NCBI GenBank assembly: GCA_944472155.2
Contig: OX235271.1
Coordinates: 91,897,256-91,961,255, forward strand
Length of the DNA: 64,000 nt
Direction: 5' to 3'
DNA from: Trichobilharzia szidati
Lineage: Eukaryota; Platyhelminthes; Trematoda; Strigeidida; Schistosomatidae
Under the pieces are notes generated by a model. That model worked only from the letters and a program-made list of their open reading frames with translations, was not told where the DNA came from and ran no database searches. Position 1 is the first letter of the stretch. Every line of letters starts with the position of its first letter. Shown piece after piece: positions 60,353 through 64,000 of the stretch. The translations under genes were made by a program, and so were the position numbers.

Positions 60353-60402
60353 AACACTGGACAGTGGTTTCACTTGTTTGGAGCCGAGCTTATCAGCGGT
60401 GT
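60353..60402 (-). ncRNA. Hammerhead ribozyme-like motif (best copy)
   Basis: On the minus strand: ACACCG, then CTGATAA (canonical CTGATGA with one change), a stem GCTCG/CAAGT around GCTCCAAA (four of five pairs including G-U), GAAAC, loop, GTC and CAGTGT. The outer strands ACACCG and CAGTGT pair at five of six positions. Stem III would be the minimal two base pairs. The single core change makes activity doubtful for this copy. Confidence 0.45.
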
Positions 60403-60477
60403 ATCCGGTTTGACTCACCTCAGAGAGCCGAGTCAGTTGAAACCATCCGATTTTTGGTTAGCTACTTGGGTGAACTG

Positions 60478-60645
60478 GTTGTCCAAGGGTGACATGGAGA
60501 GGAGGTCATGTGAAGATGAAATGAAAGCATGTGAGCAGACTTGGAGCCAGGTGAAAACGTTAGCAGAAAACCGAACGCAATGGGGACGTGCGGCTGAAGG
60601 CCTATGTTCCTCTAGGAACTAAAGGAAACAATAATAATAATAAAA
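60478..60645 (+). mobile_element. RTE-like LINE A, 3' end
   Basis: Encodes the last residues of the polyprotein (KGDMERRSCEDEMKACEQTW then SQVKTLAENRTQWGRAAEGL), followed by CCTATGTTCCTCTAGGAACT and (AATAAT). It is inserted between the arms of the hammerhead-type element. Confidence 0.75.
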
Positions 60646-60943
60646 TAACTTGAGCGAACTGGTGTTACCATTAATCAAATTCACAATTTGCAAATTAGTT
60701 AGGAATTTGTAGTGTATAAAGTTCAAGGCGTGAAACCTTTTTTAGAAACAGAACTTTTTAGGACAATATATTATGGGATCTGCTTGATACCATAATTGGT
60801 AATCAAGAAACCAAGTATATATACAGAAAACTATATACTACTGAATGACTAGGTTGAGTAGTTGCATACCGGTGATATGCTCAACTACTCAGAAATCGGA
60901 TTGTTTTAAACTGATTCGGCTCTCTAAGCTGAGTCGAATAGGC

Positions 60944-61005
60944 TATACCACTCATGAGATCGCCTCCAAACAAACGGAATGGCCGTCCAGTGTTTAGATT
61001 ACTTG
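60944..61005 (+). ncRNA. Degenerate hammerhead-like motif
   Basis: CTCATGA (one change from CTGATGA), CTCCAAACAAACGGAATGG and GCCGTCCAGTGTT reproduce the layout of the motif at 60353-60402 on the opposite strand. Confidence 0.25.
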
Positions 61006-61295
61006 AATAGAGCTAACAAGCCCGGCTGGTTGATATGAGTAGTATACAACTACTCATCCCAGTCAATCAGTAGTATATGGTGCAATGATTGCAATTCGGT
61101 TATTTATCATTGTCTGCCATTGGTGTAAATCTTTATTTACTTAACTGCATATACCATAAAGAAAAAATATTTAAAGTCTGTATTCGTCGCATTTCATTTC
61201 TCCTTTTCCTTCTTTTTTTTTCTCTTTTCACATGTATTACTAATTAAAATTAATCGTCAAGTGCAAAACCCTTCTACCAAGTTACTTGAATTCAG

Positions 61296-61412
61296 ATGGT
61301 TTCCAAGCATCATCATTGTATATGAGACGATGGAGAAGACGTCAGAACCGAAAGTTGGAGATGAATCAGCTCGAAGGTGGACAACAACTTCAGCAACAAC
61401 AGTATCCATCGG
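61296..61412 (+). CDS. Internal exon of an unidentified gene (right gene)
   Basis: 117 nt between TTACTTGAATTCAG and a strong donor G|GTGAGT. Two bases complete a codon, then it reads GFQASSLYMRRWRRRQNRKL EMNQLEGGQQLQQQQYPS and one base over. The intron phase (1) matches the next exon at 63512, where the junction codon becomes GAT. There is a strongly basic patch and a Gln-rich stretch; no family is recognised. Earlier exons were not located. Confidence 0.6.
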
Positions 61413-61489
61413 GTGAGTCTACTGATTTCCCAGGTCCATTCAAATGTTATAATATATGACCAAATGTATATATATATATATGCATATAG

Positions 61490-61640
61490 CGCAGTAACTC
61501 ATTGTTCTAAGCTCTCGACTTCAAAGCAGTGGGTCACAAGCTCAAACTCCGCTCGACCTACTGAGGTTTGAGCAGCCAAGTGGTACCACCAGCCCTCAAA
61601 CAATAGGTGTGGTTCACTGCCAACAGTATGGTTGTTGGGC
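61490..61640 (+). mobile_element. Possible degenerate tRNA-headed SINE
   Basis: GCGCAGTAACTCATTGTTCT and GGTCACAAGCTCAAACTCCG look like A and B boxes spaced as in a tRNA-derived head. No second copy was found in the window. Confidence 0.3.
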
Positions 61641-61724
61641 AACACTTCACTTCATATATGGTGTAACTGAGTACTAAGTGCAGGTTCATGCACTAAATCG
61701 TTAGTGTTAAAAACGAAATATCTA

Positions 61725-62625
61725 AACTACCTGATAATTTGTGTAGACAAGGATGCTTAATATCACGGATAACTATCCTTATTGTGTTGGACTGGATCAT
61801 GTGGCAGATTTTAGGGTGCGAGATGACTAAAATACGTTGGGCCGACTATATAAGACTGTATAAGATCTGGGCTTCATGAAAAACTCCAAAAAGTATAGGT
61901 GAAAATCAACAAGTTGGCGAAAGAAGCAGCGGAAACTAGGAGTAGAGAAGACAGGTGATGAAGATACCCGTTGATCGACAACAACAACAAGTATCAAACA
62001 CTACTGATGGGGAAACCTTAGGGGAGTTGTGTCTTTCCTTTACCCGGACAGCATTCTTTCAACTACAGGCCTTATGGATATGTATGTCAAAGCCAATCAG
62101 AATCGAAAAGGCAAGACTGGCCTTCATTTCTCTGAAATCAGTGTGGAAATCTGCTGCCCTCATCATAAGGAACAAAGTTTGTATTCTGAACAATAACGTC
62201 AAGTTAGTTCTTCAGAGACTTTGCTCATGAGTCATTCAAAGCTCTTCGAACAGCCTACTGCAGATCAAACTTTCGGCAACTACTGCTTCCACTCCTTACT
62301 GAAGATAAGGTGTTCAGAGTGGGTTAGCAACAAGGAACTCTGGTGGCGAACCAAACAAGAACCTATCGCTCGACAAATAGGCCAAAGAAAATGGACATGG
62401 ACTGGACTTCTGCTGAGGAGACCGTGTGGCGAAGTCTCACGCCAGATTACTGAGTAGAGTCCGAATAGGCAACAACGATTTGGGCGTCCTGAGATGACAT
62501 GAAGGGAATCATTTGAGGAGAAAATGAGAATCTCTGAGAAATTGTGGATCCAGCTTAAAAGGATTTCAGGAAACAGGATGAAATGGAGATTTGTTGTTGG
62601 AACCTAAGGGAATAATAATAAAAAT
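61725..62625 (+). mobile_element. RTE-like LINE A, degenerate fragment in intron of the right gene
   Basis: Readable pieces: GCLISRITILIVLDWIMWQI, a lost catalytic box, VMKIPVDRQQQQVSN, RIEKARLAFISLKSVWKSAA, LIIRNKVCILNNNVK, LLKIRCSEWVSNKELWWRTK then QEPIARQIGQRKWTWTGLLL, and a tail GTTGGAACCTAAGGGAATAA then TAATAAA. Confidence 0.75.
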
Positions 62626-62639
62626 ATTTGTGTCCCGAC

Positions 62640-62990
62640 CGCTAGCTGCCACCTTGACGTGATAGTCGGACTTGCATATCGCAATGACCCAATGAACTAC
62701 GTTGGCTGGAACTAATGCTAGAAAAGTCGTTTGGATAGCGATTGGACTAAAAGTTGTTACTGTCATAGTGCTTTGCACTATCTTAGGGTATTTTGGTGAA
62801 GTCGTAATGCTGGAGGACAGGGATGTAATTACAGTAAGGTGCAACTCTCAGATGACCAGCATATCAGTTATGCTGCCTCTCTGCTCTGAAGAGTGGTCTT
62901 AGAAAAGGTCGACCCCAAAAATCGTACATCTTGACTTGCTTTGCAGCAGTCCTTAGCCGGCGGTAAGATCTTAATACGGATGAAACTCCA
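62640..62990 (-). repeat. Unclassified dispersed repeat (R2), copy 2
   Basis: Inverted relative to the copy at 20560-20890. Best conserved over CCAGCCAACGTAGTTCATTG, GGTCATTGCGATATGCAAGT and CCGACTATCACGTCAAGGTG. It abuts the RTE tail at its left. Confidence 0.55.
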
Positions 62991-63511
62991 ATGACCGCAA
63001 TATTTGTTTATGTTTGCCACAGAAACACCGCAAATCATCCGTCATAGAATAAAGCAGTCAGTTAAGTTCTCACTCTCGTTTCTTTCTAATAAGTTTAATC
63101 CGCTTTCAGTAACCCATAGTTTTTCAAACCCAACTTCTAATCTCCTTTTAATTGAGATCACGTAACAGTGAGACAATCAAATAACCTTGAAGCAATCAAT
63201 CAGATCACTCCGCATTACAAATAAGTGCTTTCTTATAATCTTCGTTGCACGTTTCACCCTGTTCATGGTTAAGGTTAGCGTAGGATTAATGTAGGTTATG
63301 ATTAAGGTTAGGGTGAAACTTACAACTTAGATTACGGAAAGCATCCAGTTGTAATGCTGAGCGATCTGATTCATTGGTTCTATTCTTTATTGTTGTCAGA
63401 ATCACTTTGTTAGATCCTTAAAAGGGAATGGTACACTGACTTCAGAAAGAAATACTGTAATAATGATAATAATAATAATACTATAATATATTTTTATTGT
63501 TAACAATATAG
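62991..63511. other. Remaining intron of the right gene
   Basis: AT-rich, with telomere-like low-complexity GGTTAAGGTTAG/GGTTAGGGTG at 63270-63320 and a short AAT run near 63460. It ends at acceptor TTGTTAACAATATAG. Confidence 0.45.
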
Positions 63512-63741
63512 ATGTCTCGGATAACTGCGAAAGACATATGCTCACAAAAATTCCAGTTACAGTTACAACTGACTCAGACACTTATACCGATGTCTGTACG
63601 CCAACAAATTCCTCTTCCACAGTTGTCAGCAATGTTATGTCCCCAGGGAATTATAAGAAAATACTAATTGATCGTTATTTGCTGAGCCAATCAAAATCAC
63701 ATTCTGCAACCAATGGAAATACTTCTCCATTTGATGAGAAG
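63512..63741 (+). CDS. Internal exon of the unidentified right gene
   Basis: 230 nt, acceptor TATTGTTAACAATATAG, donor AAG|GTAAAT. Joined to the exon at 61296-61412 the junction codon is GAT. Then VSDNCERHMLTKIPVTVTTD, SDTYTDVCTPTNSSSTVVSN, VMSPGNYKKILIDRYLLSQS and KSHSATNGNTSPFDEK, ending in phase 0. It is rich in Ser and Thr. A second frame from the ATG at 63512 is also open but stops inside the exon. The product is not recognised and the gene continues beyond the window. Confidence 0.6.
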
Positions 63742-63934
63742 GTAAATATTTTTTGTGTGATATTTATTTGATTAAGTAGAACGTTTGAACGATATTATGT
63801 AAAGTGGTGGAAAAATTCATTGGTATCAAAAGTTCGAAAAGTTGTGTATTCTTTTGACAAATTGCAATAAAAATCATTCCTAGTCAAAAGATAGAGTTTG
63901 CATTCCTCCATCTAGGTATTGTCATTAGTTACAG

Positions 63935-64000
63935 GATTTTCATCATGGCTAACATTAGTTAGAGAACCATTGGAAAACCTGGGAGTACTGGACAACTGTT
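63935..64000 (-). mobile_element. Sm-alpha-like SINE, cut by window end
   Basis: The minus strand reads AACAGTTGTCCAGTACTCCC, AGGTTTTCCAATGGTTCTCT, then AACTAATGTTAGCCATGATG. Only the 3' part lies inside the window. Confidence 0.7.

Larger units (their letters stand above)
60335..61035. mobile_element. Inverted-repeat element with hammerhead-like motifs, split by an RTE tail
   Basis: The left arm about 60338-60455 and the right arm about 60888-61030 are about 70-75% reverse-complementary (for example GAGAGCCGAGTCAGTTGAAA against GAGAGCCGAATCAGTTTAAA). Both resemble the arms of the insert at 675-1195. Each arm carries a hammerhead-like motif, facing away from each other. An RTE 3' end (60478-60645) and other sequence separate the arms. 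Confidence 0.55.

Overview
The window looks like the genome of a schistosomatid flatworm (Schistosoma or a close relative). It is AT-rich, exons are short with long introns, and most of it is debris of schistosome-type repeats: RTE-like endonuclease/reverse-transcriptase LINEs, a second 'SR'-type LINE, a CR1/Jockey-like LINE, Penelope-like elements (PLEs), a Ty3/gypsy-type LTR element, and tRNA-headed SINEs that resemble the hammerhead-bearing Sm-alpha family. Species is not assigned. No bacterial operons, rRNA, CRISPR or free-standing tRNA genes were seen.

Host genes. (1) 5566-8706, + strand: the last two exons of an unidentified gene entering from the left; its last intron holds two RTE fragments and a SINE. 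(2) 13245-23276, - strand: a complete or nearly complete pyridoxamine 5'-phosphate oxidase (PNPO) gene in five exons with clean splice sites and continuous phase, giving 226 residues if the ATG at 23274 is the start. Its introns hold a LINE, a PLE fragment and several SINEs. (3) 61296-63741, + strand: two phase-compatible exons of an unidentified gene that runs off the right edge. (4) Three weak isolated exon candidates lie at 38.7, 40.55 and 44.4 kb on the + strand.

Repeats, left to right. 0.5-1.8 kb: PLE interrupted by a hammerhead-like insert. 1.97-2.3 kb: solo LTR. 2.3-5.2 kb: CR1/Jockey-like LINE. 9.3-11.0 kb: LINE B. 26.2-30.4 kb: a segment bounded by two apparently identical 376-bp inverted repeats. 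31.4-34.5 kb: a nearly full-length, frameshifted RTE LINE. 35-49 kb: copies of an unclassified ~430-bp repeat, LINE pieces, SINEs, a 132/123-bp foldback hairpin and a 70-bp tandem repeat. 50.3-52.1 kb: LINE B pseudogene. 56.0-56.8 kb: a complete but internally deleted LTR element with a 4-bp target duplication. 58.7-62.6 kb: PLE, hammerhead-type foldback and RTE tails.

The most interesting thread is a set of small non-coding elements that share one layout: a CTGATGA box, a short stem, a CGAAAC box and a palindromic 8-mer before the putative cleavage triplet. They occur in (i) an inverted-repeat element present twice, once with a 9-bp target duplication inside a PLE; (ii) the Sm-alpha-like SINE; and (iii) a second tRNA-headed SINE whose two copies here are circularly permuted relative to each other. 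This suggests retrozyme-like, circular-RNA-derived retroelements. All was read by eye, and repeat boundaries are approximate.
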